From contig JACPIT010000004.1 of assembly GCA_016187945.1 (NCBI GenBank), forward strand, positions 1 to 64,000: 64,000 nucleotides of DNA. Direction: 5' to 3'. The stretch comes from Opitutia bacterium (GTDB lineage Bacteria; Verrucomicrobiota; Verrucomicrobiia; Opitutales; Opitutaceae). The translations under genes and the position numbers were made by a program. Positions within the stretch are counted from its first letter, which is position 1, and the number at the start of each line of letters is the position of its first letter. This document shows positions 17,488-25,665 of this stretch, in pieces. The notes under the pieces are model-generated. The model had not been told where the DNA came from. It made no database searches and worked only from the letters and a program-made list of their open reading frames with translations.

Positions 17488-17757
17488 TCAGTGCGCCAGC
17501 GCCGGCATCTTCGCGAATACCGTGAGCGTGAACTCGGTCATGCTGCGCAACAGCCACGGCGCAAGCAGCACCGCGAGGCCGGCGAGCGCCACGAGCTTCG
17601 GCGCGAACGTCAGCGTGTTTTCCTGCATCGATGTGATCGACTGGAACAGGCTCGCGATCAGACCCACGACGAGCAGCAGCCCAAGAAACGGCGCCACGAT
17701 GTAGAGCGCGAACAGCACGGTGGACTTGAAGAGATCGATGGCGAGTTCGGGATTCAT
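17488..17757 (-). CDS. fliQ: Flagellar export gate protein FliQ
   Basis: 89 aa with two long membrane spans (STVLFALYIVAPFLGLLLVVGLIASL and APKLVALAGLAVLLAPWLL) joined by a short polar loop with QSITSMQENTLTF, the FliQ signature. It is the small subunit of the FliPQR channel. The length is exactly as in the family. It lies between fliP and fliR, with spacers of 120 and 138 bp that are both filled with AT-richer inverted repeats. Confidence 0.95.
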   Translation of the reverse strand: MNPELAIDLFKSTVLFALYIVAPFLGLLLVVGLIASLFQSITSMQENTLTFAPKLVALAGLAVLLAPWLLRSMTEFTLTVFAKMPALAH

Positions 17758-17867
17758 GAAGAAAGGTTGAGGTTGAAGGTTTAGGTTGAGGTGGTCGGGA
17801 ACTGCGGTGGCCCTTGGGTCGGCGCGAATGTTTTCGGTTTCCTAAACTTCAACTTTTCAACCTTAAC
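17757..17867. repeat. Inverted repeat of GGTTTAGG words between fliP and fliQ
   Basis: AGGTTGAGGTTGAAGGTTTA (from 17764) and CCTAAACTTCAACTTTTCAA (from 17841) are rough inverse arms about 60 bases apart. They resemble the motA-motB spacer and the word before flgE. Confidence 0.6.
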
Positions 17868-17877
17868 GAGCTTCGCG

Positions 17878-18732
17878 CTACGTCGCGAAGCTCTGCACGA
17901 GCGACTTCACGACGAGGTGCCAGCCGTCGACGAGGACGAACAGCAGCAGCTTGAACGGCAGCGAGACGACGTTCGGCGGCATCATCATCATGCCCAGACC
18001 CATCAGCGTCGACGACACGAGGAAATCGATGATCAGGAACGGCAGGAACAGCAGGAAACCCATCTGAAACGCGGTCTGCAGTTCGCTGATGACGAACGCC
18101 GGGATCACCACGCGCAACGGCAGATCCTTCACCGCCGTCGGGCCGTAGCCGCCGAGTTCGAGGAAATACTCCAGATCGCGCGTGCGCGTCTGCTTCAGCA
18201 TGAAATCCCGCAGCGGCGCCGCGCCGCGATCGAGCGCTTCGTTCGAGGAAATTTTGCCGTCGAGATACGGCCGGAGCGCTTCGCTGTTCACGCGATCGAA
18301 CACCGGGCCCATGATGAAAAACGTCAGGAAGAGCGACAGGCCGACGATGATCTGATTCGACGGCGCGCTGGGCACACCGAGCGCCTGCCGCACGAAACCG
18401 AGCACGATCACGATGCGCGTGAAACTCGTCATCAGCAGCACCAGCGACGGCGCGACGGAGAGCAGCGTCATCATCAGGACGATCTGCACGGCCACGCTCA
18501 TCTGCGCGGGTTTTTCGGCGCCCTCGAGGTTGATCGAAAGGCGGAGCGGATCGTTCGCGGGCGCCGCGGTCGTGGGGCTCGCCGCGCTCGGAGCCGGCCC
18601 CGGTTGCAGGAGGCCGGTGGGGGGCGTCAGCGTCGCCGGCTGGCTCGCGGCCGGGTTTGGGGCCGGCGTCTGCGCGGCGAGCGGCAACACGCCGAGCGCG
18701 AGGCAGAGAAAAATTTGAGCGATCCGGCGCAT
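17878..18732 (-). CDS. fliP: Flagellar export gate protein FliP
   Basis: 284 aa from ATG 18732, which is 19 bp after the fliO stop; a longer frame upstream is not needed. The N-terminus (MRRIAQIFLCLALGVLPLAA) is a signal-like segment, followed by a Pro/Ala linker. The core is canonical: MTLLSVAPSLVLLMTSFTRI, VIVLGFVRQALGVPS, then PSNQIIVGLSLFLTFFIMGP, then FVISELQTAFQMGFLLFLPF, and IDFLVSSTLMGLGMMMM. It assembles the FliPQR export pore. Confidence 0.96.
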   Translation of the reverse strand: MRRIAQIFLCLALGVLPLAAQTPAPNPAASQPATLTPPTGLLQPGPAPSAASPTTAAPANDPLRLSINLEGAEKPAQMSVAVQIVLMMTLLSVAPSLVLLMTSFTRIVIVLGFVRQALGVPSAPSNQIIVGLSLFLTFFIMGPVFDRVNSEALRPYLDGKISSNEALDRGAAPLRDFMLKQTRTRDLEYFLELGGYGPTAVKDLPLRVVIPAFVISELQTAFQMGFLLFLPFLIIDFLVSSTLMGLGMMMMPPNVVSLPFKLLLFVLVDGWHLVVKSLVQSFAT

Positions 18733-18751
18733 CGTCGTTCGTGCGGCAGCG

Positions 18752-19201
18752 TCAGTCGTGCGCTGCCCGCTCGCCTTCCTCGAGCGGCGAGAGCAGTTGG
18801 ATGCTGCCGGGGCAGACGCCGAGCAGGAATTTCTTCCCGTCGTAGTCGGCGACCACGAGGTATTGGCGATTCCCGAGCGAGCGGCTCTCGGCGACATTGA
18901 GTTTGCGCGCGTCGCGACCGGCGATGCCGCCCGGCGTGCGGCGTTGGCGCCAAAGCATGAAACCGCCGGCGGCCGCCGCCGCGGTGGCGAGGACGATCAG
19001 CAGGTAACTCGAATCGCCACCGCTCTTCGTCGCCGTGGCGGCCGGCGCGGCGCCGGCGCCGGCGGCGTTGCGCGGGTGAATGATATCGGAGTCCCTGGTT
19101 TTTTCCTGGGCAAAGCCGACCAGCGAGGCGAACGCGAGCGCGACCGCGGCCATGCCGGCCGCTTTGATCGCTGAGCGAGAAAGGAACGAGTTCATCGGCA
19201 T
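18752..19201 (-). CDS. fliO: Flagellar biosynthesis protein FliO
   Basis: 149 aa, poorly conserved in general. A signal-like N-terminus (AAGMAAVALAFASLVGFAQ) is followed by a spacer, a membrane span (SYLLIVLATAAAAAGGFMLW) and a C-terminal domain with LNVAESRSLGNRQYLVVADY and LLGVCPGSIQLL, the pattern of the FliO domain. The position between fliN and fliP is diagnostic. FliO helps assemble FliP. The start may be the second Met (MNSFLSRS at 19195), two codons in. Confidence 0.88.
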   Translation of the reverse strand: MPMNSFLSRSAIKAAGMAAVALAFASLVGFAQEKTRDSDIIHPRNAAGAGAAPAATATKSGGDSSYLLIVLATAAAAAGGFMLWRQRRTPGGIAGRDARKLNVAESRSLGNRQYLVVADYDGKKFLLGVCPGSIQLLSPLEEGERAAHD

Positions 19202-19222
19202 CCGTGCGCGTGAAATCGGGCG

Positions 19223-19486
19223 TTAACTCTTCGGACTGCCGACGAGTTCGGTGATCTTGATGCCGAAGTTGTCCTCGACGACGACGACTTCGCCGTAGGC
19301 GACGAGCTTGTCGTTCACGTAGAGGCCGACCGGATCGCTCGCGTGCTGCATGAGCTGCACGACGGAGCCGGGGGAGAGTTCGAGGACGTCGCGCATCGGC
19401 AGCAGGCAGGAGCCGAGTTGCACGGTCACCTTCACCTTCACGTCCAAAACGATATCAAGAGCTTTTTCGTCCATCAGATTTGCCAT
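19223..19486 (-). CDS. fliN: Flagellar motor switch protein FliN
   Basis: 87 aa, essentially only the SpoA/C-ring domain: VLDVKVKVTVQLGSCLLPMR, then LELSPGSVVQLMQHASDPV, then YGEVVVVEDNFGIKITELV. It lacks the N-terminal extension of E. coli FliN (137 aa), which is common in other phyla. It forms the lower C-ring with FliM and is also a docking site for FliH. The start overlaps the end of fliM by 32 bp, suggesting translational coupling. Confidence 0.95.
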   Translation of the reverse strand: MANLMDEKALDIVLDVKVKVTVQLGSCLLPMRDVLELSPGSVVQLMQHASDPVGLYVNDKLVAYGEVVVVEDNFGIKITELVGSPKS

Positions 19487-20519
19487 TTGAAAGTTCCTCC
19501 ACGTTGACCGGGATTTTCTTCGTGAGCTGCACGGCGACGCGGTCGGTATCGAGGCCGACGGTGCCGATGAACTTCGGGGTGCCGTTCAAAAGGACGCGCG
19601 TCTGCTGCACGAGTTCGGCGGGCATCTCGATCACGTCACCGACGCGCAGGCTGCTCACTTCGCGGAGCGACAGCTCGAACGCGTCCCACTCGGCGCGCAC
19701 GGGCATCGAGATGTGATCGTAGGCTTTTTGCCAGGACGCGCGCTTCTCGACCGTGGTGACGGCAGAGTCTTTCTGGCGGCGCGCCTGCATTTTTTTCACG
19801 AGCGGCTCGATCGTGTAGTAAGGCACCCCGAGCTGCATCTGCTCGGAGCAATCGCCGAAATTCACCTCGAGCGTCAGCGCGAGCACGATGGCATCCTTCG
19901 GCGAAGTCTGGAGAAAACGGCCGTTGTTCTCGTGACCGACGATGAGCGGCCGCAGATCCTGCTCGCTCTTCCACTGCCCGCACCACTCCTCGAGCACGAT
20001 CACGATCACGTCTTCGAGCAGTGCGACCTCGATCTCGGTCAGGTAGCGCTCGGCCTTCACGGAGTGGCCGCGTCCGCCGAGGAGGCGGTCGGCGATCGTG
20101 AGCGCGAGGCGCGGGTTGATGTCGAGCACGCCGACGCCGACGAGCGGCTCGGCTTTGAACAGGCAGATGTGCGTCGGGCTCGGCAGCGATTCGGTGAACT
20201 TCGAGTAAGTGACCGTCGTGAGCTGGGCCATCTTCAGGCCGAACTCCATGCGGAGAAACAGCGAGAGGCGCGCGCTCAGGTAGCGGATGAAATCCTCCTG
20301 CAGCAGACGGAGCCGGCGCAGTTCGATCTCGGAGAGAAAAACGGGATTGCGGAAGTCGTAGGCCTCGACCTTCGACACCGCCTTGGCGTCGCCACGTTTG
20401 CCGTCGGCGCGGATGAGCAGCGATTTCGGCGCGGCTTCGACCGTGGCCTGCGCGAGCAGTTTATCGATCTCGGATTGATCGAGAAACTCGCTGGCGGTCT
20501 TTTGCGGATCGTCGGCCAT
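19455..20519 (-). CDS. fliM: Flagellar motor switch protein FliM
   Basis: 354 aa. The N-terminal FLDQSEIDKLLAQA is the conserved helix that binds phosphorylated CheY. The CheC-like middle domain begins near residue 60 (YDFRNPVFLSEIELRRLRLL), followed by the C-terminal SpoA domain (VGDVIEMPAELVQQTRVLLN). The FliM-specific motif LVGVGVLDINPRLALTIADR has the usual GG follow-up (LLGGRGHS). It sets rotation direction in the C-ring. A palindrome-filled gap of about 100 bp precedes it. Confidence 0.95.
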   Translation of the reverse strand: MADDPQKTASEFLDQSEIDKLLAQATVEAAPKSLLIRADGKRGDAKAVSKVEAYDFRNPVFLSEIELRRLRLLQEDFIRYLSARLSLFLRMEFGLKMAQLTTVTYSKFTESLPSPTHICLFKAEPLVGVGVLDINPRLALTIADRLLGGRGHSVKAERYLTEIEVALLEDVIVIVLEEWCGQWKSEQDLRPLIVGHENNGRFLQTSPKDAIVLALTLEVNFGDCSEQMQLGVPYYTIEPLVKKMQARRQKDSAVTTVEKRASWQKAYDHISMPVRAEWDAFELSLREVSSLRVGDVIEMPAELVQQTRVLLNGTPKFIGTVGLDTDRVAVQLTKKIPVNVEELSNGKSDGRKSS

Positions 20520-20533
20520 TGTCAGAGGCTGCT

Positions 20534-20590
20534 GTAGCGGCGGTCTGCGACCGCCGGGAAATTCGGACGGCGGTCATGGACCGCCGCTAC
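20534..20590 (+). repeat. Palindromic element, GTAGCGGCGGTC type
   Basis: GTAGCGGCGGTCTGCGACCG at the left and CGGTCATGGACCGCCGCTAC at the right are inverse arms, each itself a small hairpin. It is bounded by GTAG and CTAC and lies between fliL and fliM. Confidence 0.8.
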
Positions 20591-20616
20591 ATCGGGAGAG
20601 GTTGCCGACCGCGGAC

Positions 20617-21258
20617 TCATTGAATGACGAAGTCCGAGAAATAGACCTGCTCGACCATGCGTTTGCCGAGGGCCTGGTTGTAGGCGGCGACCAGCTTCTC
20701 GCGGAGGACATTCTTGGAGCCGGGCTCCTCGAGGTCGGCGAGTGTGAGCGAGGAGAGGACGTTGAGCGTGATGTCGGTGAGCTTCGCCTTCTGGCCCTCG
20801 AAGGTGCCGCGGACGTTTTTCCCGCCGACGCCGGTGACGATGAAACTGGTCTTGAGGTAGCGCGTGCCCATCGTGCCGGCGAGATTCACGACGACGTTCG
20901 AGAATTCGTAATTCGGTCCGCCGACCGCTTCCTTGCCCTCCTTGCCGCCGTGACCGCCCTTCTCGTCTTTTTCCGCGGCCGCTTCTTCTTCGTGCTCGTC
21001 CGCCGCCGCGGGCGCAGTGTCGGCCTTCGCGTGCGCGTCGGCCGGCGGGAGCGCGAGTTTCGCCTGCAGGCGCGGCAGGAGCACGAACTCCGCCACGCCG
21101 AACGTCGCCGCGGGCGCGAGGATCACCGCGGCGATCGTGGGCAGCCACGCGGTGAAACCGCCGCCGGATTTCTTTTTGTCGGCGGGCGTTTCCGCGGCCG
21201 CCGAAGCGGACGCGGGCGCGGTGTCCTTGGATTCCTTGGCGTCTTTTTTCTCGGCCAT
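20617..21258 (-). CDS. fliL: Flagellar basal body-associated protein FliL
   Basis: 213 aa. A charged Lys/Asp/Ala-rich cytoplasmic N-terminus (1-32), one membrane span (FTAWLPTIAAVILAPAATF), an Ala/Glu/His linker with EEEAAAEKDEKGGHGGKEGK, and the periplasmic FliL domain with GTRYLKTSFIVTGVG, LTDITLNVLSSLTLADL and LGKRMVEQVYFSDFVIQ. FliL associates with the stator around the MotB plug. The long linker resembles a low-complexity spacer. Confidence 0.92.
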   Translation of the reverse strand: MAEKKDAKESKDTAPASASAAAETPADKKKSGGGFTAWLPTIAAVILAPAATFGVAEFVLLPRLQAKLALPPADAHAKADTAPAAADEHEEEAAAEKDEKGGHGGKEGKEAVGGPNYEFSNVVVNLAGTMGTRYLKTSFIVTGVGGKNVRGTFEGQKAKLTDITLNVLSSLTLADLEEPGSKNVLREKLVAAYNQALGKRMVEQVYFSDFVIQ

Positions 21259-21280
21259 GGCGGCGGGGCGCTAGCGTCGG

Positions 21281-22144
21281 TTAGCTGCGCTTCAGGTTGA
21301 CGATGTCTTCGAGCACGGTGTCGGAGACGGTGATGAGGCGGGAGCCGGCCTGGAAGGAGCGTTGCGTCGTGATCAGGTCGGAGAACTGGCCGGTCAGGTC
21401 GACGTTCGAGGATTCGAGCGTGCCCGACTGGACGTTGCCGAGGCCGTCGGAGCCCGGGTCGTTGCTGCCGGCGAGGATGCCGCCGCCAACCGGGCCCGCG
21501 GCGGCGAGCGACGAGTAGAGATTGTTGCCTTCGCGCGTGAGCGCGGAGGTGTCGTTGAAATTCTGGAGCTGGAATTTGTTCGTCGTGGCCGAGGTGCCGT
21601 CGGAGAAAAACTCGACCAGGTTGCCCTGGCGGTCGATCGAGATGGACTGCAGCTCGGTGCCGGCGGGATTGTTCTGCCCGACGCGGATGTCGCCCAGCGC
21701 CGTCGGCGGCACGGCGCCGGTGAGACCGCGGACGCGGAGACCTCCCTGCGTGACGATGTAGCCGTTATCGTCGACGCGGAACGAGCCGTCGCGCGTCGCG
21801 TAGGTGTTGCCGCTGGTCGCGTCCTGGACGATGAAGAAGCCGCGGCCGGAGATGCCGAGATCGGTCGTCACGCCGGTGCTGGCGAGCGCGCCCTGCGTGA
21901 AGTTGGTCGAGATGCTCGCGAGCTGGACGCCGGTGCCGATCTGCAAACCAGGCTGGCTCGACGCCGTGCCGTTCGACGGCGCGGAGCCGCGCAGCGTGTT
22001 CGAGAAGCTCTCGGCGAAGGTCGCCTGCGAGGACTTGTAGCCCGTCGTGTTGATGTTCGCGATGTTGTTACCGATGACTTCGAGGCCCTTGCTGAAAGTG
22101 CGCAGGGCGCTGACGCCGGAGGTGAGAGTGCCGATGAGTGCCAT
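21281..22144 (-). CDS. flgE: Flagellar hook protein FlgE
   Basis: 287 aa. The rod/hook family N-terminus is clear (TLTSGVSALRTFSKGLEVIG, then NNIANINTTGYKSSQATFAE), as is the C-terminal helix (SSNVDLTGQFSDLITTQRSF). The GISGRGFFIVQDATSGNTYA segment is also typical. Position right after flgD supports hook protein rather than rod FlgG. It is short for FlgE (E. coli 402), so the variable D2 domain is reduced. A distinction from FlgF/FlgG rests on context. Confidence 0.87.
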   Translation of the reverse strand: MALIGTLTSGVSALRTFSKGLEVIGNNIANINTTGYKSSQATFAESFSNTLRGSAPSNGTASSQPGLQIGTGVQLASISTNFTQGALASTGVTTDLGISGRGFFIVQDATSGNTYATRDGSFRVDDNGYIVTQGGLRVRGLTGAVPPTALGDIRVGQNNPAGTELQSISIDRQGNLVEFFSDGTSATTNKFQLQNFNDTSALTREGNNLYSSLAAAGPVGGGILAGSNDPGSDGLGNVQSGTLESSNVDLTGQFSDLITTQRSFQAGSRLITVSDTVLEDIVNLKRS

Positions 22145-22174
22145 GGTGGTCTGGGAGTAGGTTTGAAGTTTAAG

Positions 22175-22648
22175 TTAGGCCGCGTTGCCGTCCGTCGCGG
22201 TGCTGCTCTGCGTTGGGGTCGGCTCGATCCGTCGAACCGAAGAAAGGGAATAGGATTTGCCGTCGATCGTGAGCGACACGCCGTTGGTCGCGTCGTTGTC
22301 GAGCGCGGTGACGACACCCGTGACGGCATTGCCGTCGGCGTCTTCGACCGTGACCGTGCGCCCGAGATAGGCGTTGCCCATGAGCAACTGCTGGTCGGCG
22401 CGCAACGCGGTGATCTGCGTCGCCATCGTCTTGTTCTGATCGAGCGCGGAGAACTGCGCCATCTGCGCGATGAACGCCGTGTCTTCCATCGGCTTCATCG
22501 GATCCTGGTTCTGAAACTGCGTCGCGAGCAGCTTCATGAAATCGTCGGAGCCGAGCGTCTTCGTGGCCTTGCGCGCGGTGCCGCCCGTCGAGTTGTAGAG
22601 GTCGGAGTAACCGGCCGTGGTGTTGGAAGTGGCGCTGGTGACGGACAT
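22175..22648 (-). CDS. flgD: Flagellar hook assembly scaffold FlgD
   Basis: 157 aa from ATG 22648. The N-terminal motif LGSDDFMKLLATQFQNQDPM and KPMEDTAFIAQMAQFSALDQ is the FlgD signature. The C-terminal part (LLMGNAYLGRTVTVEDADG...) is a reduced FlgD Ig/tudor region; E. coli FlgD has 231 aa. FlgD caps the growing hook. It starts 5 bp after the fliK stop and ends 30 bp before flgE. Confidence 0.93.
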   Translation of the reverse strand: MSVTSATSNTTAGYSDLYNSTGGTARKATKTLGSDDFMKLLATQFQNQDPMKPMEDTAFIAQMAQFSALDQNKTMATQITALRADQQLLMGNAYLGRTVTVEDADGNAVTGVVTALDNDATNGVSLTIDGKSYSLSSVRRIEPTPTQSSTATDGNAA

Positions 22649-22653
22649 GGTTT

Positions 22654-24543
22654 TCAGGCGACGGCGGACAGGTGGACGGACGTGGGCAAGGCGATCGGCG
22701 CGACATTGGACGCCGCGCCGCCGTCGCGCGGCTGGAACGGCGTCGAGCGCGCCACGCTGCCGAAAACCTCGGCCGCCGCGCGCGATTGCTGGTGCTGCTG
22801 TTGTTGCTGCTGCTGCGCCGCGGACTGGCCGGGCGATTGCTGGTGCTGCTGCTGCGCGAAAGAATTCGTGCCGCTCTGCGCCGGCGACGCGGGCGCGACC
22901 ACCGGCTCCAAGTAGCGCAGCGCACTCTCGGGCTGAGCCGTGACGGCGCGCCACTCGTTTTGGATCGCCGCACGCAACTCCGCGGAATCCGTGCGGAACT
23001 CGGTCGTGACCACGCCATCGCGCAGCGCGACACGCACGGCGAGGTCTTCGGCGCCGAACTTGAACTTAAGCTGCACGCTCGGCACCGGCTGGAGCTTCGA
23101 CGCGGCTTGCGCGTCGACCACGCTCGTCACGGCCTCCACGGCGCGATGCGCGACCGAGGCGGCGACGAGCGGCGGCATCGGCTCGGACTCCGGCGCGCCG
23201 GCGGCGGCGACCTGCGGGGCCGCGGAGACCATCGACACGAGCGCGGGCACCACCGGGTGCGCGGCCGAAAGCGTGTCGTGCGGGGTGAAGAGCATGGTCG
23301 GGCGCGTTTCAGCAACGCCGATGCCAGCTTCTTCGCGAGCCGGTTTAAGCTGCTGCTCTTCCGTGCTTAGAAAGTTTTTTCCAGCGACCGATTCCGGCGC
23401 GAAATTCGCGGGATTTTTTTTCGCCGCGGCGGCGGCAGATTTTTCCGGGCGCGCCGGCACCGCGGCCGCGCTGGCGGCGGCGACGTTCGCGCGCGCCGTC
23501 ACGCGCGCGGGCGCTTCCGGCAACGCGAGCGTCACGACCGCGCCGTCGGGCAACTCGACCGAAGCAGAAACTTCCAGCGCGACAGACGCGTCGGCCTCCG
23601 CTTCCGGCGATGCGGGGACCGCCGCCGGCTGCGACGACGCTTTCTCCACCGCGCGGCTCCGCGTCGGCGGAGCAATCGCAACGCTCGCCAGCTCGGGCGT
23701 GGCCGCGTTTGGCGTCGTGGCCGCGATCGACGAGAGCGCCGCGCCGCGCGCGGACGAAGCGGAGGCATCGCTCGGCGTGGCCGCCGTCTGCGGCTCGGCG
23801 GCGGAAATCTGAGAGCGCTCAACGCGCGACGGAACCGGCGAAAGAGTTTCGTCGAGCGCGACTGCAGGACGGCCCGGCGAGGCGATCGCGATCTGCGCCC
23901 GCGACGGCAACTCGGCCATTCCAGCCGCCACGGCAGGCTCGGCGTCCGCACTCGATGCCCGCTCGATTCCGGCCATCGGCACGGGCTGCTCGGGCGTGAC
24001 CGCAGCCGCGACCGGCAAGAGGAGCGCCACGAGGGCTTCGAGCGTGGAGCGATCAGGCAGCGTCGGTGCGGCGATCTCAGGCGCGGCGTCGCCGGCGTCG
24101 TCGGCAACGGGCGTCGTGCTCGCGGCAACCGGGGTGGGTTTCGCCGCCGCGACAAACGCGAATCCGCGCACGTCCGTCGTCGACGTCGTCGCTGCCGCGT
24201 CCGCGACGAGCGGCGTCGGCGCGACCGCGCGCGGCACCGGCGCCGTCGGCGCGAACGGCGAAGCGGGCACGTTCGCCGGGGTCGTCGGGACGACGCTCAC
24301 GGCGCCGGCCGGAGCGCCAGGCGCGGGGCACGGCATCGCGGGCGCAGCGCTGCCGTCGAGCAGCGTGGTGAATGCCGAAGCGTCAGCGCCGAGGGACGTC
24401 GCGTCGGGCGCGGCGCCGTTCGCCGGCGCGGCGAGAGCGAAGAGCGCTGCGAGGCCGTCGGCGCGCGCGGCGTTTCCAGCGAGCGCGTTCGCGGCGCCGG
24501 AGAGGGTTTCGGAGGCAGGCGTGGTGGGAAGGGAAGTCGTCAT
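22654..24543 (-). CDS. fliK: Flagellar hook-length control protein FliK
   Basis: 629 aa, extremely Ala/Pro/Thr-rich for the first ~450 residues, as expected for the extended ruler. The C-terminal domain (about 500-560) has VQLKFKFGAEDLAVRVALRD followed by TTEFRTDSAELRAAIQNEW, the pattern of FliK C-terminal domains that talk to FlhB. After it comes a Gln-rich tail (several QQQHQQ blocks and a run of seven Gln), then a non-conserved end. Its place between motE-like and flgD genes supports the call. Conservation of the ruler is low, so identification rests on the C-terminal domain and context. Confidence 0.85.
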   Translation of the reverse strand: MTTSLPTTPASETLSGAANALAGNAARADGLAALFALAAPANGAAPDATSLGADASAFTTLLDGSAAPAMPCPAPGAPAGAVSVVPTTPANVPASPFAPTAPVPRAVAPTPLVADAAATTSTTDVRGFAFVAAAKPTPVAASTTPVADDAGDAAPEIAAPTLPDRSTLEALVALLLPVAAAVTPEQPVPMAGIERASSADAEPAVAAGMAELPSRAQIAIASPGRPAVALDETLSPVPSRVERSQISAAEPQTAATPSDASASSARGAALSSIAATTPNAATPELASVAIAPPTRSRAVEKASSQPAAVPASPEAEADASVALEVSASVELPDGAVVTLALPEAPARVTARANVAAASAAAVPARPEKSAAAAAKKNPANFAPESVAGKNFLSTEEQQLKPAREEAGIGVAETRPTMLFTPHDTLSAAHPVVPALVSMVSAAPQVAAAGAPESEPMPPLVAASVAHRAVEAVTSVVDAQAASKLQPVPSVQLKFKFGAEDLAVRVALRDGVVTTEFRTDSAELRAAIQNEWRAVTAQPESALRYLEPVVAPASPAQSGTNSFAQQQHQQSPGQSAAQQQQQQQHQQSRAAAEVFGSVARSTPFQPRDGGAASNVAPIALPTSVHLSAVA

Positions 24544-24604
24544 GCAGGGCTTCCTTCCGTGGAAATCACGCGCGCCGTCCGTGGCGCGCGAAGGGGTGAA
24601 CAGG

Positions 24605-25216
24605 TCAGCTCGCGGCCGGCTTGTTCGATTTCATCAGGCGAAGTTTTTCGGAAAGCGCGGCGACGCGGCGAGCGAGCGTGCCGTCGACGGCGGCGGTTCG
24701 GCTCATCTCCTCGAAGATGGGCGACACGGTGTCGGGCTTCATCAGCGAGAGGATTTTCACGGCCGTGTTGTCGTCGAGTTCCTTGATGATCGCGACGGCG
24801 GCGCGCGGCGAGAGGTTCGAGTAGGTCGTGGCGAGCGTCTTGAGGTTCTTCGCTTCGTCGGTGCCGATCTCGATCACGCGCGAGGAAATCTCCTTCCGCA
24901 TGCGCTCGAGTTCGGTGCGCACCTTGTCGAGTTCCTGCTGCTCGGCGTTGAGGCGCGCGGTGCGGAGATCGAGTTGCTCGGACTGCTTGCGCAGGCGTTC
25001 CTTCTCGCCCTTCAGCTCGGAGGCGAGGTTGTCGATTTCGATGGTCCAGAAATCCCAGCCTTGTGCCTTCTCCTTCTTCGCGACGGTGGCGCGCACCGCG
25101 AGCGCGTGCGCGACGAGCAGATCGCCGGCGCGCCAGAACCAGCCGAGGCCGGCGGCGAGGCCGAAGACGAGGCCGAGCACGGCAACGAACGCGGGATTTT
25201 GAGCGAGCTTGGTCAT
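24605..25216 (-). CDS. MotE-like flagellar protein (MgtE-N/FliG-like fold)
   Basis: 203 aa. One N-terminal membrane span (VAVLGLVFGLAAGLGWFW), then a long coiled coil (about 55-125, rich in E/K/R/Q/L), then a compact helical domain LATTYSNLSPRAAVAIIKEL and NTAVKILSLMKPDTVSPIFE of the MgtE N-terminal type. In other bacteria proteins of this build (MotE, flagellar FlaA-region protein YlxF) are encoded next to fliJ-fliK; MotE in alphaproteobacteria is a periplasmic MotC chaperone. Here the exact role is not known. It starts 4 bp inside the end of fliJ. Confidence 0.8.
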   Translation of the reverse strand: MTKLAQNPAFVAVLGLVFGLAAGLGWFWRAGDLLVAHALAVRATVAKKEKAQGWDFWTIEIDNLASELKGEKERLRKQSEQLDLRTARLNAEQQELDKVRTELERMRKEISSRVIEIGTDEAKNLKTLATTYSNLSPRAAVAIIKELDDNTAVKILSLMKPDTVSPIFEEMSRTAAVDGTLARRVAALSEKLRLMKSNKPAAS

Positions 25217-25665
25217 GTGAGAAGGACGCGGCGCGAGGCGCGATAGCCGGCGAATTCATCCATCGCGGCCTGATCCTCGACGAGCGACGCGGCGCGGTGC
25301 AGCGCGCGGGCTTTTTCCTCGAGCTGGTTGACGATCTTGAGCTGCCGGCTCGCCTCGAGGTATTCGGCGCGGCGCTTTTGCATGACGTCGCGCGCCTCGA
25401 TGACGCTGCGTTCGACCTTCAACTCCTCGTCGCACTCTGCGCGATACGAACGGAAGAGCGCGGCCGCCTCGGCGGCGAGGAACGTGCCGCCACGACCGTC
25501 GAACAGCATCTGCGCCAGCCCGGCCACTCGCGCGCGTGTCGCGGCGAGCAGCTCCTCCGCTTGGACGTAGGCATGGACCGAGGCGGCGAACGCCTCGCGA
25601 GCGCGCAGCTCTTTGTGCGCGCGGATGACGGCCACGGGCCGGAGAGGGAAACGGAAACGTTTCAT
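25213..25665 (-). CDS. fliJ: Flagellar export chaperone FliJ
   Basis: 150 aa, almost entirely helical coiled coil, starting MKRFRFPLRPVAVIRAHKEL, the typical FliJ N-terminus (FxFxLxxVLxxR...E). It sits between fliI and the MotE-like gene and overlaps both by 4 bp (ATGA). FliJ is the stalk of the FliI ATPase ring and escorts chaperones. Sequence conservation of FliJ is low, so context carries weight. Confidence 0.87.
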   Translation of the reverse strand: MKRFRFPLRPVAVIRAHKELRAREAFAASVHAYVQAEELLAATRARVAGLAQMLFDGRGGTFLAAEAAALFRSYRAECDEELKVERSVIEARDVMQKRRAEYLEASRQLKIVNQLEEKARALHRAASLVEDQAAMDEFAGYRASRRVLLT

